Source of the DNA: Amoebidium appalachense
Taxonomy: Eukaryota; Ichthyosporea
DNA length: 64,000 nucleotides
Assembly: GCA_963693365.1 (NCBI GenBank)
Contig: CAVNZM010000016.1
Span: 5,828,001-5,892,000, forward strand
Direction of reading: 5' to 3'
Shown here piece after piece: positions 1 to 52,626 of the stretch. Every line of letters starts with the position of its first letter. Position 1 is the stretch's first letter. Made by a program: the position numbers and the translations under genes. Under the pieces are notes generated by a model. The model had not been told where the DNA came from and made no database searches. It worked only from the letters and a program-made list of their open reading frames with translations.

Positions 1-427
1 CACGTGCACACTAGGACTGTCACACAGTGTCACTTGCGCACAGCACACAGACTCTGAATTCGAATTCAGCCTATGAGTTATGAGAGTATCTCAGCCCTCA
101 TACATGCACATACCATGTGACCCGCCGTACGTCGATTCAGGTCAGGCCTGCTTAGTCCTTTATGAGTGCACAACAATTCCAAAAATTCGCACAGGCGAAA
201 ATTGATAGATTACGACTCACTGACACTAGGCTGGTGTAGGACGGCCCAGTAGGTGGGTGGTTGCAATTGAGGCCCGGGCCGGGTGGGTGGTCAAGGTGCC
301 AATGGTGGTCACGTGTTGGCGGCGGTGGTGGGCCAGGATCCGGTCCCAGGCCCGAGGGGATGGGGTACGGTGGGGGAGGGGGGAGGGAGGAGGGGGCCGG
401 GGGAGGGGGGGGGGGGGGGGGGAGGGG

Positions 428-465
<38 letters not shown>

Positions 466-1051
466 ACTCTAATAGATGTATGCATGATGCACTGGAAGTC
501 AAAGTTTCGACCTCTCGAGCTCGAGCGAGCTGTGTTTGATTCTCGTTTACTGGCAAATATTCGAAGACAATTTACGTACGGGAAATTTGGTAACCCGTCG
601 ACGTGAGGTCTGTGTGTGTGTGTGTGTGTGTGGAGTACTAATACTTATTATACCGTGCGCGCGCGCGTGCACGCATGGACCACGTGTAATTAGAATTTGG
701 GATCAGAGGGAGGAGATCCGTGGAAATTTATTTTTTGAGAGGGGGGGGGGGGGGCAGGCCCGCGTTTAGATGGACAAAGTCATTCACAGTGTGCACCCGA
801 TTACGTGGTCCATTCACCTCGGCTCAGCCTGGGTGTGTGTAAGCGTGCATGTGGGTGTTTGGGGGGGGGGGGGGGGGGGGGGGGGGGACTGCTTATTATA
901 TAACTTATCTGAACGTGTGCACGTGTGCACGTGCGCGGTGGAGGTTGGTGTGTGGTGGAGGCTGTGCGTGTGTGCGCGTGCACGCGTTTTCTTATTTTAT
1001 TTTTTATTTTTGTGTGTGTGTGTTTGAGTGTGTGTGAGTGTGTGAGTGTGT

Positions 1052-1082
<31 letters not shown>

Positions 1083-1574
1083 GGGGGGGCATGTTCCACA
1101 CTGAGAGGTCAACTCCTCGGAATCACACCCATTCGGAACACAACACACGGCATCCGAAACCTTTTCCCTTTATCCGCCAATTCGGAACAATGTCATACAT
1201 AACGAGCTACGGTTCGTTTCTTCGCGGTTTTGTTCTAATCTGAAAGTTGGGCATTGCAACCTATCACCTGAGTGCCTGTATGTGTGCGACTGGCTTTTGA
1301 TTGGACACGCAACTATAACACCTTGCGTGCACCAAAAATTAAACGGGCTGGAACCTCCGGTGCTACGCACAACATATCAACTAAACACATCACACACACA
1401 ACACACCACAACACACACACAGCCCACACACATTTTCTACCTACACTACACTAACCACCGGCGCACAACGCCACATGCTTTCACACACACACACACACAT
1501 ACACACATCAGCCTCTACACACACACACATCCACCCCTACACACGCACACACACATGTACACACAGGTATGCAC
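1..1574. other. Repeat-rich flank downstream of the tropomyosin-like gene
   Basis: No coding exon can be supported here. The stretch holds poly-G tracts (about 403-464, 740-754, 859-887 and 1067-1089), short GT tracts near 611-632 and 1015-1066, and a CA-rich stretch at 1388-1560. Because the neighbouring gene is on the minus strand and stops at 1575, its 3' UTR must lie in the right part of this flank. A possible minus-strand AATAAA signal sits near 993-1000, about 575 bases past the stop, which is too weak to call. Confidence 0.6.
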
Positions 1575-1943
1575 TTATGCAGCGAGCTCAGCGAGGGTTT
1601 TGTCGTACTCCTCCTTGACACTCTTGTAGCTCGACTTGGCCTGGTCGAGCTCCTCCTCCAGATCATCCTTTTTCTTGTTGAGCTCTGCAACCTTGTGGTC
1701 CAACTGTTCAATTTTGGCCCCAAAGTCGCTACCTCCCGCCTTTTGCGTCGACGCCAACTGGCCCTCGGCGCGGTTGAGGTCTCGCTCGAGCATCTTCACC
1801 TGTGGTTTGGAGCACGCGGGTTAGTGAGAGGGGAGAGCGAGAGAGGACGGGAGGAAGATGGAGAGAGAAGGGGGGGGGGGGGGGGGGGGGGGGTGAATTG
1901 GGAGACACACACACACAGAGAGTGTGTGTCTGTGTGTCTCTCT

Positions 1944-1977
<34 letters not shown>

Positions 1978-4843
1978 TTGGGTCGTTGGTGAGAACACTT
2001 TTGCGGGTTGACATCATGCTCGTGACCGCTTGTGTGAATGCTGATGTGTGTCGCGTGTGCATTGGTAAGAGGTGTAAACGAGGAATAGGAGGGGGACGAG
2101 GAAGATGTGTGTATGTGGATGCCTGTAAATGCATTGTGCATCCTGCTCTTTCCACCCCGAGAGATGGGGACAGGGAGAAAGAAGAAGGGGGGAGGGGGGG
2201 GGGGGGGGGGGGGGGGGGGGAAGGGTAAGCTGGTGGTGGGTTTCATAGAAAAAAAAAAAAAATCCCGCAAAAACTATGGAAAAAGCAAAAGAAAAGAAAA
2301 GCACGACAGGCTTGCAAGCACACACCTTCCCATCTACATACAGGTCTCGAAACACAACAGGATAAGAAGCATCCATGATGGGTTCTCCTCACCCACCAGA
2401 AACGAACATGCACACAGAACAGCTTGTTCCCGACAAAACATCTATGCACTTGTCCGCATATAGGGCTTCGTACAAAGGAAAGACGACAGTTCCACCCCCC
2501 ATATCAACCACTGCTCACATGATGTAGCGTGTATCGAGGCAAAACGAAAAGAGAACACATGCACACAGGCATAGGGGTACAGCACGTATAGAGTCCAGGT
2601 GACGAGGTGTGGACAATCGGTGAGGTACGACTCGAAACAAGTACATAGCATAGCAAAGAGAAAGCCTGTGTGACTAGATTGGTGGTGAACTACGAAGGAA
2701 TGGAAGGCCAAAAGCCAAAAGCAAGGCAGAAGGGAATAGAGAACACATTAGGTAAACGAAGCAGGCGACCAAACAAGTGTGTGTGTGCTAGACACTCATG
2801 CCCATCCATCCGCATGGGGAGTCCCTATGGAGGTCAGCCTTATCAAACCAGGATGGCTTCAACCACGTCCTTGTTTCAACACTGATAAGCGAGTTGGCCC
2901 GTGGTACCAAGCGAAGAGTAGGGTAATGCACGAAAAAGCAGGCCCAGATAGCACAGTTATGCCACCTGTGCATACAAAGCCCCCTCCCCCCCTCTCCCCC
3001 CGGTGAAAAAAGGAGGAGGGGGAACGGACAGCTAGGGTGCTAGCCCAGGAGAGGAGTTAAGAAAAGCAGCAGCGAGAGGAGAGCTGCGGGTTCAATACAC
3101 AATACGAGGCCGATGTGTGGGTACATCAATAAGGGCACTGCGCGCGCGCGTGTGTGCATGCCAATGTGTGGTGGTGATGGTGGTCGTATGTTGATTGTGG
3201 TTGTTGGTGTGTGTATATGCATGTTGTGTTTGTGTGTGAGTGTGTGTGTAGGAGGGGGAAGGGGGGGGTTTTGAATGCGGGGAAGGGGGGGGGGGGGGGA
3301 GGGGAGTAGGAGAGTGAAAGCAATAGAGAGATGCCGGGAGGGAGAGGGAAGAGAGGGAAGAGAGGGACAGGAGGAGAGAGGACTAACATGTAGATGTATG
3401 CAGTATGCAACACAGGGGTGAGGGAGGGATGGGTGCGTGCATGCGTGGTTAGGGGGGGGGGGGCTAGAAGCGAAAAAAGCATGCACACAGACAATATCAC
3501 ACCGCTATAATATGCGGCCATGGTAACCCAAACAGTTACTCCATTTTGCAACACATGCCCGGGAAAACCACACCCTGCCCATGCAAGGACCAACCAGAAG
3601 CAAGTTCTACTATGCCTTTGACCGATACCAAACACACTTGCATCAGACATTCCCTTCTTCAAAAAAAAAAAAAAAAAAAAAAAGGCTGTGTTTCACAACC
3701 AAACATCGCCCACATACCTCCCTGCCTCCCACATGTCCTACGGAGACAAGCGCAGCCCAACACAGCCTACAAAGCATACCCCCCCCCCCCCCCCCCCCCC
3801 CCACCACCACCACCACATACACACACACACGGCACCACGCAGGTACCCAACCTGTACGCCCAACGACTCTGCCCTTCACTCCCTTCCCTTACACCACCAC
3901 CCACCAACCCACCCATCCACACAGAAAAGAAACAAAAAGAAAAAAATCGTCCAAAAAACATACCTTACGCTCAGTGTCCTCGGCCTTCTTCTCCATCTCC
4001 TGGAACTTGTCCTTAGCGGCCTTAATTGCAGCATCCAGCTCATCAATGCGGTCCAAATCTGCAACCCCGCCACCACGTGCCCTCCTCTCTGCTGAGTCCG
4101 CTCGCTCTTCAGCTTCCTTGGTCTGTTAACAAGTGGGTCAGCTAGGCGTTCTCCAAATTCTATGTTGGTGCCTTTCTGTGCCGGCATACAAGCACCCGGG
4201 CACACAAAAGATCTAAACCCTCAGCCAGCTACCCTTTCACAGCCCCCTGGTGCAAGGTAGGTAGCCGAAAATGGAGGTGAAAGTTACAAGGTGTGTAGCA
4301 AGCTACCACTTACTAGGAATACCAAACCCGGAATAATGGACATAGGCAGGGTTGATGAGCGAATAGGGAAGATGGGAGGCGAAACACGAGAGGGGGGGGG
4401 CACGAGGGGAAGAGAAGGACAGAAGCTTACAATAAGTACCAAAAATAGACGTTGAAGTGTATGCTTTCCTCACTCTACACCAAAACCATGGGAATGATGC
4501 AGATGGCAAAAGCAGGCAACTTCCACGGGTTTACAGAGCGTACAGGCGAAGAACACTTGGCAAGAACTGTAAGCATACCAACGGCACTAACGATGGCCTA
4601 TGATCTTCCCCTTCCAAACCCTTTCTCACCTTAGCACCGAGGCTAGCCCCCTTCTCCTCCGCCTTTTCCAAGTCTGACTCGAGCAGCTTAATTTTGTTTT
4701 CCATCGCCTTGCACTCCGCCTCTGCCGCATCTGCTCTCGTCTTAGCACCCTTGAGCTCGTTCTCCGCTGCCTCGGCACGCTCTGTGGCTGCCTGTGCCAG
4801 GCTCCTGCTTCAACACGTCCATCTTCTTCTTAATCGCCTCCAT
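1575..4843 (-). CDS. Tropomyosin-like coiled-coil protein, three exons, one frameshift in exon 1
   Basis: Three minus-strand exons (4630-4843, 3964-4122, 1575-1799) are bounded by GT-AG signals and join in phase. They give about 198 residues that are almost entirely charged heptad coil. The start MEAIKKKMDVLKQE matches the conserved N-terminus of tropomyosins, which bind along actin filaments, and the ATG has A at -3. The middle exon carries KAAKDKFQEMEKKAEDTE; the last ends KTLAELAA followed by TAA. Animal tropomyosins have about 284 residues and fungal ones about 160-200, so this is a short form, or an exon in the 2.2-kb intron 2 was missed. After residue 14 the frame must shift by one base (near 4801) to continue as LAQAATERAEAAENELKG; this may be an assembly error, or a lesion. 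The heptad pattern is plain; the family name rests mainly on the N-terminus. Confidence 0.72.
1800..3963 (-). other. Intron 2 of the tropomyosin-like gene
   Basis: This intron holds G tracts (about 1872-1892, 2191-2220), a GT tract at 1948-1975, poly-A at 2249-2262 and 3661-3683, a purine-rich stretch at 3250-3390 and poly-C at 3780-3802. I see no further exon with matching splice signals, but a short coiled-coil exon could be hidden here. Confidence 0.55.
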
Positions 4844-6786
4844 TTTTGCAAGTTTAAGGCGGCGGCGCCACCACTCACGCAAGCTATAAGAGAATGTGTA
4901 AAGAAGAAAGTACTAATAACGAGAGTTAGTTGAGAGTTTTCGCTGAGCGAGTGACCGAGTCGAGAAAACTGACTTGGAAACGGATCCAGATCCGGCAAGC
5001 AAGCAAACAAAAGTTTGCCTGCCCGGCGACACGGCCAAATATGGCAAGTGGCATTCGTTTGCTCGAGAGGTTTCACCCCAAACTACTAAGTGGGGTATTT
5101 GTGGAATAAGCATTAAGAAAAAAAAGATAAATGAAAAACTAATAATGAGAAAAAGCAATTAAAAAAACTGGCCCAAATGAGCTAAAAAATACGGTTTATT
5201 AAATAGAATATTTTGTTTTAAGGCTTGTACATTTACAGCAGGAAAAATACATCTTTAAATCTTTCTTAGAAAATTGTATTTTGCAGTTCAGTTGTACTCT
5301 AGGAGAGCCGCCATTGAAATTGAATGTGTTTGGTTGGTTACAAGTCACAGGATCGAAGAACTGGTTTGGGGCCGCAGATTTGATCCATTTTCACGTTTCA
5401 CGCACAAAAAAAAAAAAAAAAAAAAAACTAAGTGGAAGTCTTACGACCGGAGTTCTAGACACGGAGTAGAAAATAGGGAAGACGAAGAAAGAGGGGAAAA
5501 CGGAAGGGATAACTGATAGAGGAAGGGCGAATAATTGTTGATGGAGGGGAGGGGAGGGATAATCGATGGAGGAAAGGGAGGGACCATCGGTGGAGGGGAA
5601 AGACACTAAGAGTGAGTCCTGAACTTTCGATTTTTGGTACGAAAAGTTGTTAGGATGAGAATTTTTCTACCACCTACTGAGGCGGTGTCTCCTTTTTCCT
5701 TTTCTTTTTTTTCTTTTTTTTTTTTTTTTCCCGCACGTGCGGCAACACGTCAGTACGTGTTAGAGAATTTTTATAGTAACAAGAGTTGTTCAAAATTTTT
5801 AAGTATAGATGTAAAGGAAAGAACGGGTATGGGTGCAAGAAACAAGAGATGGAGAAGGTTGGAGAAGGAGGATGAAAGAAAAGGGGCGAGGTGCCGGGCC
5901 AGGTTCTTAAGTTTTTGGTGTACGGTGCATGAAGAGCATAGTTGAAGGAGAGAGCATGGTGCTATAAAGAGTTTGGAAAAGCATAGTTGAAGGAGAGAAC
6001 ATGGTGCTATCAAGAGTTGGGTGAATATAATAAATAGTTTAATAAAGACACTAGGCGCGATGATTCAAGAGGCAACACTGTCTTCTTTGCTCACACTGCA
6101 CTGGTGTCCACATGCTCACAGTTTTATGTAGGTTGCGCGCCGGGCAGTCCCGGTTCATATTTTGTATATACATATATATACATTGTTATATTGCAGCCAG
6201 CATGTGTTGTTAAGCCAGTGGAAATCTTCACACACACTCTATTTACGTGCAGCCAGCCGAGCTCGTGTATGTTTTGTAAGGACACATTCTGCGCCATATG
6301 CTTGTATGCATCCGAAAACTGTAAGTAGTTGCACATTCATCCAGAAGAAACAGGGTAGAATAGAGACAACAGCTGTCACAAACTTACGAGAGGCGGGCTA
6401 TTTGTGCCCAGTGTGCAGAAACAGGTCAAAAGTCAAATCATTGAACGAAAGTGGGGTATGCTCCTTTAAAAGTACCCGAGCATCCCAAAAACGCGTAAGA
6501 TCATTCGAATCTATACCGCCTTCCGTGCAGTGTACTAAGTGCTGCACATGGACACCAGAATTGCCTAATGACACATCGGAGCAAGCATCACTATACCAGC
6601 AGCACACGGTTATGTCTAAAGACTACACACGTCCTTCTTTCAGCAACAGCTTCACCTTTCTCCCCCCTCCCCCCGCCCCGCCCTGTCCCCCCTGCCCCAA
6701 AGCGCGCGCACACACAAACCATTACCACAAAACCACCTCAACTCTCCCCAAGTCCTTTCCCTGCAAGAGCACTCGTCAATATCTTA
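4844..6786. other. Intergenic region between two minus-strand genes
   Basis: Upstream of the tropomyosin-like start this is comparatively unique, AT-richer DNA with few microsatellites, and it probably holds the promoter and 5' leader of that gene. It contains A or T runs at 5406-5427 and 5707-5729 and a 44-bp direct duplication at 5937-6017. No coding exon is supported. The right part (about 6600-6786) would be the 3' UTR of the next minus-strand gene. Confidence 0.5.
5937..6017. repeat. Direct duplication, two copies, 44-bp spacing
   Basis: The segment gcatagttgaaggagagag at 5937 recurs at 5981 with one change, followed in both copies by catggtgctat and aagagtt. The copies are nearly identical, so the duplication is recent or conserved. 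Confidence 0.85.
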
Positions 6787-46096
<39,310 letters not shown>

Positions 46097-46960
46097 GTTG
46101 GCGGGAGCTGCAGGCAGCAAGGCCCTATAACTACGCTATGTACTTCAGTAGAGGCGGAGTCGGTCCCCTTTGCTCGAAATCGACCAGAAAAAGAGAATAA
46201 GAACTAAGGACATCCACCTGCAAGTACCACCTAAAGAGCTCACTGCGACGCTGTTGTTCTAGCCTCGACCAAACAAAAACTATAAACTCAAGCTACTTAT
46301 GCTTACGAAACCTCAGCTCCTTACGCTATCTTTAAATGGACAGTAAGCGCTTCCAAGCGTTTGCGCGTAACATATGCATGTAAGCAGAATCTAAGTGGAA
46401 ACGCAACAGAACACAATTGCAAACGCTTCACGAACAAGAGTCCGGGAGGCCTTGTTTCAAGAAGCCAGGATTAGTCTACATAGAAGTGTACAGGGGATGA
46501 CGTCACAGTGCGTTCTTTATGTGGAAGACTACATGAATCTGGCCCGAATCGACTCGATGTTTCGACTACAAACAGTAGAACACTTATGCACCAATTGTTA
46601 GTTTTTTTTAATTTTGGTGGTCTCCTAAGAGTTACGCAAAACTTTTTATTATATCACGGATGCCTGTAACCGGCTTCCATTTACCCGCCAACTATATAAG
46701 CTGGCGGCTGGTGTCTCACTCGGCTGGCCCTCGAAAGCTTCGGTCCACGGTCCATCTTGGTTACGTCAGACATTTGTCGTTCGACAAACGTTAAAAAAGA
46801 CACCCGTTTACGTTTGGGGGCACAATTCTCCTTGTGTAGGCGTCCGATTGACGCGCTAGAGATTAGAAAACGTGCAGGGAAAGCGTGGGTAGTCTTGTAG
46901 CTTTCGGTAGGCACAAAATCTGCTCGGCCGTGCTCCGCTGGGGCGGGAGAAGCCATCACC
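46097..46960. promoter_or_regulatory. Divergent promoter region between PRPF18 and RPB2
   Basis: The two start codons (46096 on minus and 46961 on plus) face apart across 864 bases. Unlike the rest of the window, the region has no microsatellite or homopolymer of note beyond a short T run at 46605. That is what one expects of constrained regulatory DNA. It must hold both promoters and both 5' leaders. Confidence 0.7.
46684..46706 (+). promoter_or_regulatory. Possible TATA element inside an inverted repeat
   Basis: TATATAAG at 46693-46700 lies between CCGCCA and TGGCGG, a perfect six-base inverted repeat. It is 260 bases upstream of the RPB2 start codon and could position its transcription start. 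Identification rests on the motif alone. Confidence 0.35.
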
Positions 46961-48011
46961 ATGGACTACAACCCGTATAACGACTATGCAGGTATCGTCT
47001 TTTACGTCGGGTTTTAGTCGTGCGAAGGCAACTACCTAGTCAGTTTAAACTAGCAATCACAGTGTTCTCGTGATTCCCTCGACAGTATTTTCTGCTTCGG
47101 TTTTAGAAAGCGGGACATATGAATTACTTGCAGGGATGAGGTGAGATGACGGTCAGCTTTTGGTCGTTCTTGAATCTTGCAAAGCGAAGCGGATTGTTGA
47201 TTTGACTTTAGCACTTTTAAGCAGAACTCATAGCATGATGATGTTCTGCGCATTTGCTTTGTCCTTTTTGTCAAAGGAACAAGTAGGATCATACAGTTTA
47301 GGCATCATGGTTGCTACCAGTGGGTGTGCTGGCGTGCCCCTCGCCTCTGCAGGTACGCTTCTTCGCTGCCTTCTCCAAAAAGCGAATTGCTCTATACGAA
47401 AGCAAAGCTTAGTGGCATTATGCCCCTTCTTTTTGTTCCATGGTGGTGTTCCGCGTGCCTGACGGGCGTGTGCTCCTAGATGCATACCAGCAAATGGATG
47501 TGGATGATGGGGACGACTCCCAAATCCGTGCTGAGGACTGTTGGACCGTTATCAACGCCTTTTTCAAGGAGAAGGGTTTGGGTGAGTGCTTGACAGAAGC
47601 TGTTCGCGTTTCCCCTGCCCTTCTTATGTTATAGGGATGGTGGTGGTGTTAAGCTGTTTGTGCTCTGGCAACCTTGATTGTTTTATATAGTGGGTTCACC
47701 TGTGACCTGTGTGCAGAAACCTATGGCGTTCACAGACAAGTAAGACTTTAAAGGGAGCAGACAGTAGCCAACATCTAATGAACCCATTCCTGAGGTTGCG
47801 TTTCTGTCTCATAGTGGTTGGCTTTCTTTTGTTGAGGTTGAACAAGTGAAAGCTACTTGTCAGCAACAACCATTCTAAGAAATGGCTGACTTCACTGATC
47901 AAGAGGGAAAAACTTTAGGCTTGGTGGTATCATGCGTCCCCCCCTCCCCCTCCCTCCCTCCCCCCCCTCCCCCCCCCCCGCATATACGCGCACGCGCACA
48001 CACACACACAC

Positions 48012-48053
<42 letters not shown>

Positions 48054-50585
48054 ACACGGTTTTTGACCAAAACATGCTTTGTGCAGTGCGCCAGCAGCTG
48101 GACTCGTTCGACGAGTTCTTGAAAGTCGGCATCCAGGAAACCATCGACAACATCCCCCCTGGACCTTCAGGCAGAGAGTCAGCATCAGTTCGCTAACGCT
48201 GATGCACCTGTATGTATTCTTTTTGGGACTCCCTTCCTTTTTCCCCCTCATGCTGCCTTTTTTTTAAGGGTTTTTTTTTTGCGCGCTGCTTCCTGAACTC
48301 TTACTTTCGTCGCCTATCCTTCCTAGAGGTTACTCCTTGGGCTTTTCTTATCAAAGCTGATGCTTGGATGTTAAGACACCTCAACAGGCCGGTGTATGGG
48401 AGCGTGGGGATGGGTAGGGTAGGGTGCCAGTTTTTTGTGCGTTTGTGTGTTTGGGGTGTGGGTTCTTGGGTGTGTGTGCGCGTGTGTGTGTGTGTTTTGG
48501 GGGGAGTCGAGGGGGGGGGGGGGGGGGGGAAGGATAGGCCCGGGGGGGGGGGGGGGGTTGTTGGCTGTTGGTGGGGGGAGAGGGGGGGGTGGGGGGGGAT
48601 TAAGGGATAAAGGTGTCTTGCATGTGTGTTTGTGGGAACGTAGCAGGCAGCTAACCCTGGGCTGCACAGCCTCGCTACGTGATCAAGTTCGGGCAAGTGT
48701 ACGTCAGTCGACCAACAATTGCTGAAGAGGACGGTGGGTGTCCTTTTTTTCCCCTTCTGGCTATTGTTTTTGTTTCTAGGTGTAAGCGAATGAATGAGCT
48801 ACCTCCCATATGATCTTTTCTCCACGCATCCTGTGCTTGTGCACGGGGGTGGGGAGTGAGTGTGGAAATAAACATGCAGTCATTCGGCAACCGTCCACCA
48901 GGCCTTAGGTGTGTTTATTTTGCAAGCAAGATATTTGGGATTTTATTTGTGGGCATGGCGGTGGGCATGTGCGGTGTGAAGCGCATCATTTAGGGGGAAA
49001 GAAGAAAGTGGTGGAAAGGGGTGGAAAAGTAGAAAGTAAAGGGGAGATTCTGTGTGGTTATTTAACTTTTTTTGGTTTCATGCTCGTGATGGGCTGACCT
49101 TTTTTTTCTTCTAGGCACATTGACACCTATCACGCCAAACGAGGCTCGCCTCCGCAACTTGGTGTACGCCTCGCAGCTCTACGTCCGAGTGACCAAGACA
49201 CAGTATGTGGGTGGTGACGAAAAAGGTGTGTGCTGATGGGATGTGGATGTATTTGGATCCCAAGAGAGAGGTGTATGGTGCGGTGTTGTTTCGGATTGTA
49301 CTTGCATGACACACAATGCCTTGATTTTGGAACGTGCATAAGATTACGACGACACCCCTCTCCTTCACCTCCTTCCACGGGTAACCACCCAGTTTCACGT
49401 GAAGTGATATGTGAGTTGGTTTTTGGTGCGCAAGTTGAACGGGTCCGATTTCGGATACCGTGGATGGCTTCTCGTGTTGCACACTGTGTGTGCAAATACG
49501 TTGCCCGTGTAAGTTGGCACTTCGTTACGTGTATCAAACCCCCCCCCCCCCCCCCCCCCCCCCCCACCCACCCACCCACCCACCCACCCACCCACCTTGA
49601 TTGCAGTGATCTTTTGCTTTGCTCACACTTTCCGTAGCACATGCATGCCCTGCACCTATAACCACCACAACAACACTCAAACATCCAGCACACCATACAC
49701 ACTGCAATCCAATGTCCAATACCACAAACCAACTGTCCCTGCATTTTTAAGTTAGCTCTAATAGTAATCATATAATCATAATCTTGCAGATGCACACGAG
49801 GAGGAGTTTCCCAAGGCGCCACTGGGCAAGGTGCCCATCATGTTACGTTCGTGTTACTGCGTGCTGTACAACTCATCGCCCCAGGATTTGGCGCAGCTGA
49901 ACGAGTGTGCATACGACCAGGGTGGTTACTTCATCATCAACGGCTCAGAGAAGGTAGAGTGGTCTACATGTGCTTGCATGTTATTCCTCTCTTTCTCTCT
50001 CTCCCTCTCTCCCCCTCCCCCCCCCCCCCCCCCCCCCCCCTCCCCTGACACTCTCTCCCTATCTCTCTCTTTCTCTCTGTCTCTCCCTCCCCCTCCTCTC
50101 CCCCTCCCCCCTTCAGCTGGTGCAGTATGTTAGCCAGGGAAGTATCGACTTAGGTAGCGACGGGGGAGCTTCCTAGAAGCCCCGTCTCCTGAGTTCCTAT
50201 CTATATTTTTCTTGCTTCTGCTTACTGCTGCAACTTTAACCCCCGGCCTTTCCCACTGCCCTTGCCTGCATAAGCAACCCTGCTCGTCTCTGATCAAGAC
50301 GGGTGACCTACCCATGTTCAAGTGAAACAGTATCTGAGTTGGGTTTCGTTAACGAGGTGAATAGGTCGAAACTCGGGTACTGTGGATGCCGTGGGCCCCC
50401 CCTGAGGATGGGCTCTGCTTATTATGCATACTCTTTATGTATGGCTTGCATTCTGCATCGTGTTATCCGTTTGTTCTTGTGTACTTCGTACTTTTTGACG
50501 CATTCAAACCCCCCCCCCCCCCTCCCTCCCTCTTTGTCGACTCCCTCCTCCCCCTCTTCTTCCCCTTCCAAACGCGTGTGCACAC

Positions 50586-50618
<33 letters not shown>

Positions 50619-52626
50619 TGCACACATGTGCGTGCGCACAAATACATATACAGGCACCCTGTTCCCAGGGAGGGGATGCGCTGTGGGGTTGTGGGTGTGG
50701 GTGGCCTTGTTTGGGGGGCAAGGGAGGTGGGGGGGGGGGGGGGGGGGGGGGAGGGGGGGGGGGCTCCAAAGGATGAAGTAGTAGATGTGACGTTTGCCTC
50801 TGCCTTTTTTTTTTTTTTTTTTTGTTCGGTTTCTTGTGCTCTGTTTTCTGTTCCCGAAGGTTTTGGGAGTAAGCAAGCTTATGGTTGGCACTTGCAGGTG
50901 TTGATTGCGCAAGAGTCCATGAGCAAGAACCAGGTATATGTGTTTGCAAAGAAGCAACCGTCCAAGTGGTCATATGCAGCAGAAATCCGGTCATCCCCAG
51001 AAACAGGTGTGGGTCCGGCTAGTTTAGTGCAGGGCGTGTGTGTTTTCCTTGGGTTTCTTTGACTGTGTAGTAGATAGTGTAATATTGCAGCCACGGCCAT
51101 GCAGCAACAATCAATTTAATGAACTAAATCGTACATCGATGGTGCATAAAGAAACATGCTGTGTGACAAAAATTATAACCTTGCACCATTGGTACCTACA
51201 GCACTATTGCAAACGGACTCGACACGGCGTTTAGTGGGACGCAAAATATGTAGATTATGTTCTAAAGATGATTGATACATGTTAGATAGTGTTTTTTAAG
51301 GCAATCAGAGTGTGTTAGATAGTTTAGTGTATGTTCTACAATGCTTTCACTGAAAACGGCTTCCAATCAGAACAATGCAAATTTTGCAAGTCGATTGGAT
51401 GGCGGTCTGAATTTATTCCTGGCCGGTTTTCGGGAATCTGAGCGAAGCAAAATTTCATAGATTGAACCATGGCGGCCAATTGTGCAATCGTAAAGACCTC
51501 TCTTTGATCGGATTGGAGGCCGTTTTCAGTGCAAGCATTGTAGTGATGTACAGGCAGTAACGATGGGTGATGTGCAGGCACTGGTTTGGCGCAGGCAGTG
51601 TACGTCAAGCTGCTAGCAAGGGGCACCGGGTCCAGAAACACACTGGGCCAGACTATCCAGGCAACCCTGCCCTACATTCGTCAGGTGGGTTGGCGCTTTC
51701 CCCCCTTGTTCTCCTTGCAATGTTTGTGATGCATTGGCTATTTGTGTGACAATGGATGTCTTAGTGTGTGCTGCTGGTGCATAGTGTTAGACTATCCAGG
51801 CACCCTGCCCTACATCCGCCAGGTGGGTTGGAGCTTTTGTCCCTTTTTTTTTTTTCTTGGTTTCCTTGCAATGTTTGTGGATGGATGGTTAAGTGTGGAA
51901 CGATGGTGCACTTGGTGTGTGCGTTTTGGTGAATAGTGTGTGAGGCTATCCGGGCGAGCTTCTGAGTTACAGGGATGGTTATTAAGATGCCACACACACG
52001 GGAGTGCACACACATGCACACACAAACACACACACAAACACAAAAGTAAACGATTACACACTACATTAGAGTAATCTGGGTTCTATGCGTGTGGTACAAA
52101 CATACATTCATCATGCCAACGAAGAGCAATCTGTTGTGCATGTAGCATTCAACGATTTGTCTTTTAGAAACGTGGAGATTGGTTGTGAATCTCTCCTTAC
52201 TCCTACTTAAAACGATCTTCAGGATATAAAGACGAAAATTGGAATCCTAAATACAGAAATTGGTAGAATCCGGATTTTAGAGGTCTGAAGTTGGAATTAA
52301 GAATTATTTAATAGGTAGGGCAGTTGTGGTGGGATATTCGCATAAGCGAGGCGATTGATGACAATTGCTGGGGGGCACACAGGATATCCCCATCGTCGTG
52401 ACCTTCCGAGCAATGGGCTTTGTGGCTGACCGTGATATTCTGGAACACATCGTCTACGATTTTAAGTGAGTGGCCATGGCCAAAGTGGTTTTCCTCTTTC
52501 TTTTCTTCCCCCCCTTCCCCCCCCCCCCCCCCCCCCTGCATACTCTTTATGTATGGCTTGCATTCTGCATCGTGTTATCCGTTTGTTCTTGTGTACTTCG
52601 TACTTTTTGACGCATTCAAACCCCCC

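Noticed and set aside
46681-46962. 93-residue minus-strand open frame opposite the RPB2 start
   Set aside because: It overlaps the divergent promoter and RPB2 leader, has no family features, and is best explained by chance.
51788-51832. A second functional RPB2 exon 8 (mutually exclusive exon)
   Set aside because: Only the last 33 bases are duplicated, without an acceptor, and one base is deleted, so it cannot replace exon 8.
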